Below, in pieces: positions 27,817 through 36,806 of a DNA stretch of 64,000 bases. How positions within the stretch are numbered: the stretch's first letter is position 1; the number at the start of each line of letters is the position of its first letter. Below the pieces are notes generated by a model. The model searched no databases, had not been told where the DNA came from, and worked only from the letters and a program-made list of their open reading frames with translations. Origin of the DNA: Streptomyces sp. F001 (GTDB taxonomy: Bacteria > Actinomycetota > Actinomycetes > Streptomycetales > Streptomycetaceae); the NCBI RefSeq assembly GCF_004187715.1, contig NZ_QZWF01000001.1:1426001-1490000 (forward strand), given 5' to 3'. A program made the translations under genes and the position numbers.

Positions 27817-28197
27817 TCACCCCTCGAACCGGGCCGCCTTCAGATACTGCGGTTTCGGGTCCAGCGCCGCCGCCAGGCGGAAGTGGCGCTTGGCCTGCTC
27901 GGGCCGCCCTTGGCGTTCGTACGTCCGGGCGAGCGCGAAGTGGGCGAACGCGTTGTCCGGCTCGCGCTCCAGGACGATGGTGAACTCCAGCTCCGCTGGC
28001 CGCAGCTGCGCGGCCGCGAAGAAGGCACGCGCACGCAAGAGCCGGGCCGCGGTGTTCTCCGGGTGCGCGGCGATGACTCCGTCGAGCAGCTTCACCGCAC
28101 CCCGCGGATCCCGTGCGGCGAGCAGGTGCTCGGCGGCTCGGAAGTCGATGACATGCGTCTCCGGAGTACGTCCGGTCGATCCGCTGGTGTCGGGCAC
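27817..28197 (-). CDS. Tetratricopeptide-repeat protein
   Basis: 126 residues forming three helical TPR units: 'AAEHLLAARDPRGAVKLLDGVIAAHPEN', 'ARLLRARAFFAAAQLRPAELEFTIVLEREPDN' and 'AHFALARTYERQGRPEQAKRHFRLAAALDP'. It has no signal peptide, so it is probably a cytosolic scaffold. It is transcribed toward a convergent DUF6343 gene and lies just downstream of coaE. Confidence 0.88.
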   Translation of the reverse strand: MPDTSGSTGRTPETHVIDFRAAEHLLAARDPRGAVKLLDGVIAAHPENTAARLLRARAFFAAAQLRPAELEFTIVLEREPDNAFAHFALARTYERQGRPEQAKRHFRLAAALDPKPQYLKAARFEG

Positions 28198-28247
28198 GGC
28201 AGAGTCCTTCCCTTACTGACCGGTTTCAACGCCCGGTCACGGGGCCG

Positions 28248-28868
28248 CTATTCCTGGTGCGGCTCCTGGGACGTCTGCGCCCTCCGGACGAGATCGGCCC
28301 ATACGTCCTTCACACGCTGCTGAAGCTCCCCCAGCGGTACGTCGTTGTCGATGACGATGTCCGCGATCTTCAGGCGCTGCTCGCGCGTCGCCTGGGCCGC
28401 CATACGCGCGCGTGCGTCTTCCTCCGTCATGCCTCGCAGCTGTACGAGACGGTCGAGCTGGGTCTCGGGGCTCGCGTCGACGACGACCACCAGGTCGTAC
28501 AGCGACGCCAGCCCGTTCTCGGTGAGCAGCGGGACGTCATGGACGACGACGGCGTCCTCGGCGGCCGCCGCCTCCAGCTCGCGGGAGCGGGCCCCCACCA
28601 AGGGGTGCACGATCGAGTTCAGGACGGCGAGCTTGTCCGGGTCGGCGAAGACGATGGAGCCCAGCTTGGGCCGGTCCAGGCTGCCGTCTTCGGCGAGCAT
28701 GTCCTCGCCGAAGGCCTCGACGACCGCGGCGAGACCGGGCGTGCCCGGCGCGACCACCTCGCGCGCGATGCGGTCCGCGTCGATCAGCACGGCCCCGCAC
28801 TCGACGAGCAGCCGTGACACCTCACTCTTGCCGGCGCCGATCCCACCGGTCAGGCCCACCTTCAGCAT
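28248..28868 (-). CDS. coaE: Dephospho-CoA kinase
   Basis: 206 residues from ATG 28868. The P-loop '[18 protein letters not shown]' sits at residues 4-21, with '[26 protein letters not shown]', '[13 protein letters not shown]', '[25 protein letters not shown]' and 'IVIDNDVPL' downstream, all CoaE hallmarks. It phosphorylates the ribose 3'-OH of dephospho-CoA, the last step of CoA synthesis. It is downstream of rpsA and a PAC2 gene on the same strand. Some actinobacteria carry a C-terminal GrpB-like extension, which is absent here. Confidence 0.94.
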   Translation of the reverse strand: MLKVGLTGGIGAGKSEVSRLLVECGAVLIDADRIAREVVAPGTPGLAAVVEAFGEDMLAEDGSLDRPKLGSIVFADPDKLAVLNSIVHPLVGARSRELEAAAAEDAVVVHDVPLLTENGLASLYDLVVVVDASPETQLDRLVQLRGMTEEDARARMAAQATREQRLKIADIVIDNDVPLGELQQRVKDVWADLVRRAQTSQEPHQE

Positions 28869-28965
28869 GACCGGAAGTTTAGGGTCTGCCAGTGACAACG
28901 CACCCAGCCGGTGCTGCGACCACCGGGCGGGCGCCCTGGGACCGGCCTGGCCCCCGGGGCGAGCC

Positions 28966-29904
28966 CTAGTTGTCCCCTTCCCGCTCCGCCAGGAACCTCT
29001 CGAACTCCCGCCCGATCTCGTCCGCCGACGGGATCTCGGCGGGCTCGGCGAGCATGTTGCCGCGGGTTTCGGCGCCCGCGACGGCGTCGTACTGGTGCTC
29101 GAGGCCCTGGACCAGGGCGGTGAGGTCCTCGTCGCCCTCCTGGATCTGCCGGTCGATCTCGGTCTGCGTACGGTAGGCCTCCGTGCGCAGGGAGTGCGCG
29201 ATGCCGGGAAGGACCAGTCCGGTGGCCGCCGTGATGGCCTCCAGGGCGGTGAGCGCCGCGTCCGGGTACGGGGAGCGGGCGATGTAGTGCGGGACATGTG
29301 CGGCGACGCCCAGGACGTCGTGCCCGGCCTCCATGAGGCGGTACTCGACGAGTGCATCGGCGCTGCCGGGCACCTGGGCCTCGTCGAAGGGGCTGCGGTG
29401 GCCCGGTACGAGCTCGGTGCGGTTGCCGTGCGGGGTGATGCCCACGGGGCGGGTGTGCGGGACGCCCATGGGGATGCCGTGGAAGGTCACGGCGAGGCGG
29501 ACGCCGAGGCGCTCCACGATCTGCTCCACGGCCGCGGCGAACCGCTCCCATTCCACGTCCGGTTCCGGGCCGGACAGCAACAGGAAGGGGGCTCCGGTGG
29601 CGTCCTGGACCAGTCGCACGGCGAGTGTGGGCTCGTCGTAGGCCGTCCAGCGGTCGCGCCGGAAGGTCAGCAGCGGGCGACGGGCACGGTAGTCCACGAG
29701 CCGGTCGTGGTCGAAGCGGGCGACGACCTGGTGGGGCAGCGAGTCGAGGAGCCGGTCGACGATCTGGTCGCCGGTCTCGCCCGCGTCGATGTATCCGTCG
29801 AAGTGGTAGAGCATGACAAGACCGGCCGACTCCTGGGCGAGCGCCATGTCGACGACGGCCAGCCCCTTCGGCTCCCACGTGTACAAACCCTGCGGATCAA
29901 GCAC
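28966..29904 (-). CDS. PAC2-family (proteasome assembly chaperone-like) protein
   Basis: 312 residues from GTG 29904 with a GAGGAGGAGC ribosome-binding site. It has the PAC2 features '[25 protein letters not shown]', '[22 protein letters not shown]', '[20 protein letters not shown]', '[15 protein letters not shown]' and '[23 protein letters not shown]'. Actinobacterial PAC2 proteins occur in species with proteasomes. Direct action in assembly is not established for this copy. It lies between rpsA and coaE. Confidence 0.88.
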   Translation of the reverse strand: MLDPQGLYTWEPKGLAVVDMALAQESAGLVMLYHFDGYIDAGETGDQIVDRLLDSLPHQVVARFDHDRLVDYRARRPLLTFRRDRWTAYDEPTLAVRLVQDATGAPFLLLSGPEPDVEWERFAAAVEQIVERLGVRLAVTFHGIPMGVPHTRPVGITPHGNRTELVPGHRSPFDEAQVPGSADALVEYRLMEAGHDVLGVAAHVPHYIARSPYPDAALTALEAITAATGLVLPGIAHSLRTEAYRTQTEIDRQIQEGDEDLTALVQGLEHQYDAVAGAETRGNMLAEPAEIPSADEIGREFERFLAEREGDN

Positions 29905-30040
29905 TGTGACCGCTCCTCCTCGTGTTCGTACTGCACAACGCGCGGGCGGGCATGGCCATTCCCGGCCTACGCACTTGATCACCTGAGCCTTACAGCCCGT
30001 CAGTTACTGGTGTATCCCGCACGTTTCCGCAACGGCGAGG

Positions 30041-30105
30041 GCAACGCCGCCCAGGGGCGCGGGGAACTGCGCGACAAGCCACCGACGGCCCGCAGTCGAA
30101 CGACA
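30041..30105. repeat. Streptomyces intergenic repeat element
   Basis: The stretch containing 'caggggcgcggggaactgcg' and 'cgacaagcc' is a form I recognise as a very common interspersed non-coding repeat in Streptomyces intergenic regions. It lies between PAC2 and the rpsA terminator. A related 'cgccccgcgcccctga' is at about 40195-40210. Confidence 0.6.
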
Positions 30106-30137
30106 ACGGACACCCCCAACACGACAAACACGACAAA

Positions 30138-30165
30138 GGGGCCATACCTCGAAAGGTACGGCCCC
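30138..30165 (-). terminator. rpsA terminator
   Basis: Stem ggggcc-a-tacct / aggta-c-ggcccc with a cgaa-type loop. Read on the minus strand it is followed by a T-rich tract (tttgtcgtgttt). It lies 33 bp downstream of the rpsA stop. Confidence 0.85.
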
Positions 30166-30197
30166 ATTGTCAACGGCTAAGCCTCAGCGGCAGCGTT

Positions 30198-31688
30198 TCA
30201 GCTCTGGCCGCCGGCCAGCTTCTCGCGCAGCGCAGCCAGCGCCTCGTCCGAGGCGAGGGCACCGGACTGGTCGCCACCCTCGGAGGAGTACGAACCGCCG
30301 GTCGCGGCCGGAGCCGCAGCCTCGCCGCCCTCGGCGGCAGCCGCCGCGTCGGCCTCGCGGGACTTGATGACCTGCTGCTGGTGCTGCTCGAAGCGCTGCT
30401 GCGCCTCGGCGTACTGACGCTCCCACTCCTCGCGCTGCTTCTCGTAGCCCTCGAGCCAGTCGTTGGTCTCGGGGTCGAAGCCCTCGGGGTAGATGTAGTT
30501 GCCCTGGTCGTCGTACGACGCGGCCATGCCGTACAGGGTCGGGTCGAACTCGACCGAGGCCGGGTCGGCACCGAAGGACTCGTTGGCCTGCTTCAGCGAG
30601 AGGCTGATGCGACGGCGCTCGAGGTCGATGTCGATGACCTTGACGAAGATCTCGTCGTTGACCTGGACGACCTGCTCCGGGATCTCCACGTGGCGCTCGG
30701 CCAGCTCGGAGATGTGGACCAGACCCTCGATGCCCTCGTCCACGCGGACGAACGCACCGAACGGAACCAGCTTCGTGACCTTGCCGGGCACGACCTGGCC
30801 GATCTGGTGGGTGCGGGCGAACTGCTGCCACGGGTCTTCCTGGGTCGCCTTCAGCGACAGGGAGACACGCTCGCGGTCCATGTCGACATCGAGGACCTCG
30901 ACGGTGACCTCCTGGCCGACCTCGACGACCTCGGAGGGGTGGTCGATGTGCTTCCAGGACAGCTCGGAGACGTGAACCAGACCGTCCACGCCACCCAGGT
31001 CCACGAAGGCGCCGAAGTTGACGATCGAGGAGACGACGCCGGAACGGACCTGACCCTTCTGGAGGGTCGTGAGGAACGTCTGGCGAACCTCGGACTGGGT
31101 CTGCTCCAGCCAGGCGCGGCGGGACAGAACCACGTTGTTGCGGTTCTTGTCCAGCTCGATGATCTTGGCCTCGAGCTCCTTGCCCACGTAGGGCTGAAGG
31201 TCGCGGACGCGGCGCATCTCGACCAGGGAGGCCGGGAGGAAGCCACGGAGGCCGATGTCGAGGATGAGACCACCCTTGACGACCTCGATGACGGTACCGG
31301 TGACGATCCCGTCCTCTTCCTTGATCTTCTCGATGGTGCCCCAGGCACGCTCGTACTGGGCGCGCTTCTTCGAGAGGATCAGGCGGCCTTCCTTGTCCTC
31401 CTTCTGGAGAACAAGGGCTTCGATCTCGTCACCGACGGCGACGACCTCGTTGGGGTCGACGTCGTGCTTGATCGAGAGCTCGCGGCTCGGGATAACGCCT
31501 TCGGTCTTGTAACCGATGTCGAGCAGGACCTCGTCCCGGTCGACCTTCACGATGACGCCGTCGACGATGTCGCCGTCGTTGAAGTACTTGATCGTCTCGT
31601 CGATCGCTGCGAGGAAGGCTTCCTCGTTACCGATGTCGTTGACCGCTACCTGCGGGGTGGTGGCGGTGGTCTCGGTGCTGCTCGTCAT
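30198..31688 (-). CDS. rpsA: 30S ribosomal protein S1
   Basis: 496 residues from ATG 31688. There are four S1 OB-fold repeats (approximately residues 35-105, 120-190, 205-275, 290-365), each with the G-x-V...G-x-F/V-V pattern such as 'GIVTGTVIEVVKGGLILDIG' and 'GVVSSIVNFGAFVDLGGVDG'. A long acidic/Gln-rich C-terminal region follows, and the very end is Ala/Gly-rich. Four-repeat S1 is normal for actinobacteria (six in E. coli). It binds mRNA for initiation on the 30S subunit. Confidence 0.96.
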   Translation of the reverse strand: MTSSTETTATTPQVAVNDIGNEEAFLAAIDETIKYFNDGDIVDGVIVKVDRDEVLLDIGYKTEGVIPSRELSIKHDVDPNEVVAVGDEIEALVLQKEDKEGRLILSKKRAQYERAWGTIEKIKEEDGIVTGTVIEVVKGGLILDIGLRGFLPASLVEMRRVRDLQPYVGKELEAKIIELDKNRNNVVLSRRAWLEQTQSEVRQTFLTTLQKGQVRSGVVSSIVNFGAFVDLGGVDGLVHVSELSWKHIDHPSEVVEVGQEVTVEVLDVDMDRERVSLSLKATQEDPWQQFARTHQIGQVVPGKVTKLVPFGAFVRVDEGIEGLVHISELAERHVEIPEQVVQVNDEIFVKVIDIDLERRRISLSLKQANESFGADPASVEFDPTLYGMAASYDDQGNYIYPEGFDPETNDWLEGYEKQREEWERQYAEAQQRFEQHQQQVIKSREADAAAAAEGGEAAAPAATGGSYSSEGGDQSGALASDEALAALREKLAGGQS

Positions 31689-32006
31689 GTGGGAAAGGGC
31701 TCCGGTACGGACATTGAAGTCGTAGGTACTGCTTACGCCGGGAGCCCGTTTCGCTCTGTAGAAGCCGGACAGCCAAGGAAGCGCCCCACCAGTGACTGAT
31801 GGTGGCGCCTCGACAACCGAGGGGACATACAACAGATGCGAGCGCAGCCTGCTACGTCTGAGGTGCGCAGGCCCGCAGCGCAACTTGTAGCATACGGGGG
31901 CAGCCGGGCATGGTCAATGCGCGAAGCCGCACACCCGGGGCGGATCGCCGCATTCCCGGCACAAAACCTGTCTCTTCAGGCCATGTGGGCCTGGTGCGCC
32001 CCTCGT
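31689..32006. other. 318-bp divergent region with rpsA leader hairpin
   Basis: The region separates rpsA (-) and a methyltransferase gene (+). A hairpin with bulge (gcgccccacc...ggtggcgc, 31781-31808) lies about 95 nt upstream of rpsA and could be in its leader. S1 is autoregulated in other bacteria, but nothing here proves that. No gene recognised. Confidence 0.4.
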
Positions 32007-32933
32007 GTGACACCGCCGGGGCGGGTTGGACGGAAGAGTACGACGAGGGAGCCGATCATCCAAGAGCCCGAAGCGAGCGAGACCGAAGCCACCCGACGCC
32101 ACGCGGACGTCACGGAGAGCGCCCGGGCCAACCGGGGCTGGTGGGACCGCAATGCGGACGAGTACCAGGTCGAGCACGGCACCTTCCTCGGCGACGACCG
32201 CTTCGTGTGGGGGCCGGAGGGTCTCGACGAGGTGGAGGCGGAGCTGCTCGGCCCGCCGGAGCAGCTGAAGGACAGGGACGTCCTGGAGATCGGCGCCGGC
32301 GCGGCCCAGTGCGCGCGCTGGCTGGCCGCGCAGGGTGCCCGTCCGGTCGCCCTGGACCTCTCCCACCGCCAGCTCCAGCACGCGCTGCGGATCGGCGGAT
32401 CGTTCCCTCTCGTGTGTGCGGACGCGTCCGCGCTCCCCTTCGCGGACGGCTCGTTCGACCTGGCGTGCTCGGCGTACGGTGCGCTTCCGTTCGTCGCCGA
32501 TCCGCGGCTGGTGTTGCGGGAGGTCCGGCGGGTGCTGCGGCCCGGCGGGCGTTTCGTGTTCTCCGTGACGCACCCGATCCGCTGGGCGTTCCCGGACGAA
32601 CCGGGCCCCGAGGGCTTGAGCGTGTCGGGGTCGTACTTCGACCGCACGCCCTACGTCGAACAGGACGACGAGGGCCGCGCGGTCTACGTCGAGCACCACA
32701 GGACGCTCGGCGACCGTGTGCGGGACATCGTGGCGGCGGGTTTCCGGCTGGTGGATCTGGTGGAGCCGGAGTGGCCGGCCTGGAACACCTCCGAGTGGGG
32801 CGGCTGGTCGCCGCTGCGGGGGAACCTGATCCCGGGGACGGCGATCTTCGTCTGCGAGCGAAGCGAGACGGGGGTCCCCCCGGCCGAAGTCACCCGGCCG
32901 TCGGCCGGGGGCGCCCCCAGGGGGAGGGACTGA
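32007..32933 (+). CDS. Class I SAM-dependent methyltransferase (UbiE/COQ5-like)
   Basis: About 308 residues from GTG 32007; the start is uncertain and ATG 31983 is possible. The core begins 'ANRGWWDRNADEYQVEHGTF'. SAM motif I is 'VLEIGAGAAQCARWLAAQGARPVALDLS' (near residue 92), with 'VCADASALPFADGSFDLACSAYGALPFV' and 'VLRPGGRFVFSVTHPIRWAFPDE' downstream. The last 20 or so residues come from a G/C-rich palindromic repeat, not from the family. Substrate unknown. Confidence 0.87.
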   Translation: MTPPGRVGRKSTTREPIIQEPEASETEATRRHADVTESARANRGWWDRNADEYQVEHGTFLGDDRFVWGPEGLDEVEAELLGPPEQLKDRDVLEIGAGAAQCARWLAAQGARPVALDLSHRQLQHALRIGGSFPLVCADASALPFADGSFDLACSAYGALPFVADPRLVLREVRRVLRPGGRFVFSVTHPIRWAFPDEPGPEGLSVSGSYFDRTPYVEQDDEGRAVYVEHHRTLGDRVRDIVAAGFRLVDLVEPEWPAWNTSEWGGWSPLRGNLIPGTAIFVCERSETGVPPAEVTRPSAGGAPRGRD

Positions 32934-32935
32934 CG
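32852..32935. repeat. G/C-rich palindromic element over the methyltransferase 3' end
   Basis: The segment 'gcgagcgaagcgagacgggg' with ggggtcccccc and cggccgtcggccg dyads matches the type of interspersed palindromic element seen again, in opposite orientation, at about 40130-40170 ('cggcttcgctcg', 'gggggaccccc'). Here it supplies the last codons and stop of the methyltransferase. Confidence 0.5.
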
Positions 32936-32982
32936 CACGCGCGCGTGCAGGGCGTTTCCGGGTACGTACGACACTGGAGTGC

Positions 32983-35519
32983 GTGATCCGCTACGACGCC
33001 CTGGACGCGCTGCCCGTCCGCACTGCTCTGCCCGCCCTGCGCGAGGCCCTGGACGGACACGGCACGGCCGTCCTCGTCGCCCCGCCCGGCACCGGCAAGA
33101 CGACGCTGGTGCCGCCGACGCTGGCGGGGCTGCTCGGCGAGGGACCGGCACGGCGGGTGATCGTCGCCGAACCTCGGCGGATCGCGGCCCGGGCTGCGGC
33201 GCGGCGGATGGCGTGGCTGCTGGGCGAGAAGGTCGGCGAGAGCGTCGGCTACACCGTGCGCGGCGAGCGGGCGGTCGGGCGGCACACGCGCGTGGAGGTC
33301 GTCACGACCGGTGTGCTGCTCCAGCGGCTCCAGCGGGACCAGGAGCTGAGCGGCGTCGACGTGGTCGTGCTCGACGAGGTTCACGAGCGGCATCTGGACG
33401 CGGACACGGTGGCGGCGTTCCTGTGGGACGTACGGGAGGCGCTGCGGCCGGAGCTGCGGCTGGTGGCCGCGTCGGCGACGACCGACGCCGAGGGGTGGGC
33501 GCGGCTGCTGGGCGGGGCGCCGGTCGTCGAGGCGGAGGGCGCTGCGCATCCGGTCGAGGTGATGTGGGCGCCGCCCGGACGTCCGGTGCGGCCGCCGCAC
33601 GGCATGCGGGTCGATCCGGCGTTGCTGGCGCACGTGGCGTCGGTGGTGCGGCGGGCGCTGGCCGAGCGGTCGGGGGACGTGCTGTGCTTCCTGCCCGGCG
33701 TCGGGGAGATCGCCCGCGTCGCCGGGCAGCTGGGCGATCTGGGGGATGTCGACGTGCTCCAGGTGCACGGTCGGGCGCCGACGGCGGTGCAGGACGCGGT
33801 GTTGTCGCCCGGGGCGCGGCGCCGGGTGGTGCTCGCGACGGCGGTGGCGGAGTCGTCGCTGACGGTTCCCGGCGTGCGCGTGGTCGTCGACTCGGGGCTG
33901 GCGCGGGAGCCACGGGTGGACCATGCGCGCGGGCTGAGCGCGCTGACGACGGTGCGGGCCTCGCAGGCGGCGGGACGGCAGCGGGCGGGGCGCGCGGGGC
34001 GTGAGGCGCCGGGTGCGGTGTACCGCTGCTGGGCGGAGGCCGAGGACGCGCGGCTGCCGCGTTTTCCGTCGCCGGAGATCCTGCTGGCCGACCTGACGGC
34101 GTTCGCGCTGCAGACGGCGTGCTGGGGGATCCGGACGCCTCCGGGCTGGCATTGCTGGATCCGCCGCCGGGTGGGGCGATGGCGGCGGCGCGGGCCGCTC
34201 TCGCGGGAGTGGGCGCGGTGGACTCCGCCGGCAGAGCCACGCAGCGGGGTGTGCGTCTGGCTCGGCTGGGGCTGCATCCCCGGTTGGGGCGGGCGCTGCT
34301 GGACGCGGGTCCCTTCGGTGCGGTCGCCGAGGTTGTGGCCCTGCTCAGCGAGGAGGCGCCGCGGGAGTACGGGGATGATCTCGCCGGTGCGTTGCGGGCT
34401 GCCCGGCGTGGGGGCGACGCCTACGCAGGGCGGTGGCGGGCGGAAGTCCGGCGGCTGCGGGCCGTCGTCGGGGAGTCTTCACCCTCGCCCACCCGTGACT
34501 CTCTCCCGGTGGAGGTGAACGTCGAGGCCGACCGCGCGAACGTCGGTGAGGACCGTCTGGTCGGACTCGTTGCCGCGCTTGCCTTCCCTGAGCGTGTCGC
34601 CAAGGCCGACGGCGGTTCGTATCTCATGGTCTCCGGGACGCGGGCCGAGGTGGCTGAGGGGAGCGGCCTGCGTGGTGCGCCCTGGATTGCTGTCGCTGCG
34701 GCTGATCGCCCCGTCGGGAAACGGCACGCGCGCGTGCAGGCCGGGGCCGTCGTGGATGAGGACATCGCGCGGCAGGCGGCCGGCGCACTGCTCGACGAGC
34801 GGGACGAGGTCCACTGGGCCGGCGGGGACGTCGTAGCGCGGCGTGTCGAGCGGCTGGGGGCCGTCGAACTGGCCTCGCGGCCGCTTGCCGACGCCGATCC
34901 CGTGCTCGTACGCGACGCGCTCCTCGAAGGCCTACGGCGAGAAGGGTTCGGCCTGTTGCGCTGGTCCGCCGACGCGGGCGTACTGCGGCAGCGGCTCGCC
35001 TTTCTGCATCTGCACCTCGGCGAGCCCTGGCCCGATGTCTGCGACGACGCGCTCCACGCGCGCGTGGACGAGTGGTTGGAGCCCGAGCTGAGCCGGGCCC
35101 GGCGGCGGGCCGACCTCTCGCGGATCGACGCCGGGGAGGCGCTCGCCCGGCTGTTGCCGTGGGCCTCCGGGGAGGCTGGGCGGCTCGACGAGCTTGCCCC
35201 GGAGCGGATCACCGTACCCAGTGGGTCCAGAATCCGGATCGACTACGGCAACCCCGAACAGCCCGTCCTCGCCGTGAAGTTGCAGGAGATGTTCGGGCTG
35301 CACGAGTCGCCCTCGGTCGCCGGGGTGCCGCTCCTGGTCCATCTGCTCTCCCCCGCCGGGCGCCCCGCCGCCGTCACCGCCGACCTCGCCTCCTTCTGGA
35401 AGGACGGCTACAACGGCGTACGGGCGGAGCTGCGCGGCCGCTATCCGAAGCATCCGTGGCCCGAGGACCCCGCCACCGCCGAGCCGACCCGGCACACCAA
35501 CGCCCGGCTCAGGCGGTGA
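32983..35519 (+). CDS. hrpB: ATP-dependent helicase HrpB, one frameshift
   Basis: GTG start at 32983. DEAH/RHA-type helicase motifs: Walker A 'VAPPGTGKTTLVPP' near residue 38, 'AEPRRIAARAAARRMA' (Ia), 'VVLDEVHERHLDAD' (II), 'ASATTDAEGW' (III), 'VVLATAVAESSLTVPGVRVVVDSG' (V) and 'QAAGRQRAGRAGREAPG' (VI). At 34124-34128 a G5 run is one base short. Downstream, 'DPDASGLALLDPPPGGAM' begins the HA2 and HrpB C-terminal domains, ending 'FWKDGYNGVRAELRGRYPKHPWPEDP'. About 845 residues in total, normal for HrpB. Its cellular RNA target is unknown. Confidence 0.92.
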
Positions 35520-36501
35520 CCGGTTCGGGTTCGGTGTTCTTCGTCGGCTCCGGGTCGCCGGGGCGGCGGCTGCGTGCCTCCAGGTAGAGGGAGAGCGACA
35601 GGAGCAGCACGCCGAGGGTCAGGAAACCCCACGGCAGATACGACGTCATCAGCAGGACCAGCGTGCGGTTGGACTTGACCAGGTTCACGGTGTGGTCGAT
35701 GTAGTCCTCGCGCATCTTCACGTGGCCGGCGAACGCGGTGACCTTGTCGCGGTCGCCGAGCAGGGTGCCGCCGCGCAGTTCCTCCTTGTGGATCTCCTCG
35801 CCGTAGACGGGGGCGCCGGTCAGCGGCTCGACCCAGAACTTGCGGACCGTGGTGTACCAGCGGGTCGTGCCCGTCTCGGCGACGGACTCGGGGGTGATTC
35901 CCTCGACGGGCATGGCCTTGGGGAAGGCGACCTTCGTCCAGGGGATGGTCTGCTCGAAGTAGTAGACCTCGACGCCGCGGAAGTTCTGGGTGCCCTTGTA
36001 GTGGATCGGGGCCGTGATGCGGGCCTGTGCGTCGAAGTACTCGTAGTCCCTCTTCTCGGTGAGGAAGGGCCATTTGAACTCGATGCCCTCGCGTTTCACG
36101 CGATCACCGTCGACCATCTCGCCCGTGGCGTGGACGGGTTCCTGAGTGTGGGCGTCGAAGATGTACCGCTCGGGGATCTGGGAGACCATCTTGCCGTCGG
36201 GGCCCTGGACGTAGGACAGGCCGTCCCAGACCACGACATCCCGGTCCGCCGTCTTCTCGATCCGTTCGGAGGCCTCCACGTTGCCCTTGAGGGTCTGGAC
36301 GATGGTCACTTTGTCGACCTTGCGGGCCGTCATCGTGCCGTAGTCGAGAAGGGTGGCGTCCTCGGCCTCCAGGACCATGTCCTGGTACTGGCTCGGCGGG
36401 ATCTTGGCCAGGCGCGGGAAGGCGTACCAGCGCAGCAGCGGGGACAGCGCCGCGAAGAACACGGCGAGGGCGAGCAGGATCAGACCGGCCTTGCGGCGCA
36501 T
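35509..36501 (-). CDS. DUF3068 (PorA-like) membrane-anchored protein
   Basis: 330 residues with an N-terminal hydrophobic helix ('AGLILLALAVFFAALSPLL') and a C-terminal membrane helix ('LMTSYLPWGFLTLGVLLLSLSLYL') flanking a large extracytoplasmic domain rich in beta strands ('YVQGPDGKMVSQIPERYIFDAHTQEPV', 'VEVYYFEQTIPWTKVAFP'). This is the DUF3068 layout of actinobacteria. Its 3' end overlaps that of hrpB by 11 bp (convergent). It lies 21 bp downstream of a small SPW_0924 gene. Confidence 0.88.
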   Translation of the reverse strand: MRRKAGLILLALAVFFAALSPLLRWYAFPRLAKIPPSQYQDMVLEAEDATLLDYGTMTARKVDKVTIVQTLKGNVEASERIEKTADRDVVVWDGLSYVQGPDGKMVSQIPERYIFDAHTQEPVHATGEMVDGDRVKREGIEFKWPFLTEKRDYEYFDAQARITAPIHYKGTQNFRGVEVYYFEQTIPWTKVAFPKAMPVEGITPESVAETGTTRWYTTVRKFWVEPLTGAPVYGEEIHKEELRGGTLLGDRDKVTAFAGHVKMREDYIDHTVNLVKSNRTLVLLMTSYLPWGFLTLGVLLLSLSLYLEARSRRPGDPEPTKNTEPEPVTA

Positions 36502-36522
36502 CTCGGCCTCCCTCCCGGGCGG

Positions 36523-36657
36523 TTACGGGTGCGACGGCACCGTCGTCAGCAGCGGCTTGGGTGATGTCTTGCCCGTCGGGGAGCCGAGCGCCGTGATCGT
36601 GAGGACCAGGGCGAACGCGAGGGCGAGACCGGCCGCGGCGGCGATCAGGGCGCGCAT
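36523..36657 (-). CDS. SPW_0924-family small membrane peptide
   Basis: 44 residues from ATG 36657 with GGGAGG 6 nt upstream. One membrane helix ('LIAAAAGLALAFALVLTITAL') is followed by 'SPKPLLTTVPSHP', the characteristic C-terminus. I recognise this as the streptomycete SPW_0924 family, of unknown function. It sits directly upstream of the DUF3068 gene and is probably co-transcribed. Confidence 0.78.
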   Translation of the reverse strand: MRALIAAAAGLALAFALVLTITALGSPTGKTSPKPLLTTVPSHP

Positions 36658-36806
36658 ACGGGCCTCCCGGGGCGTCGGTACGGACGGGACCTGATACTTC
36701 GTCAGGTCCGGCACCGTAGCAACGCACGCGCGAGATGAGAACACGTTGCACACACGACGAGGGCGCCCCGCCGCCGAAGCCGAGGGGCGCCCTGGTTGCC
36801 GTGTGC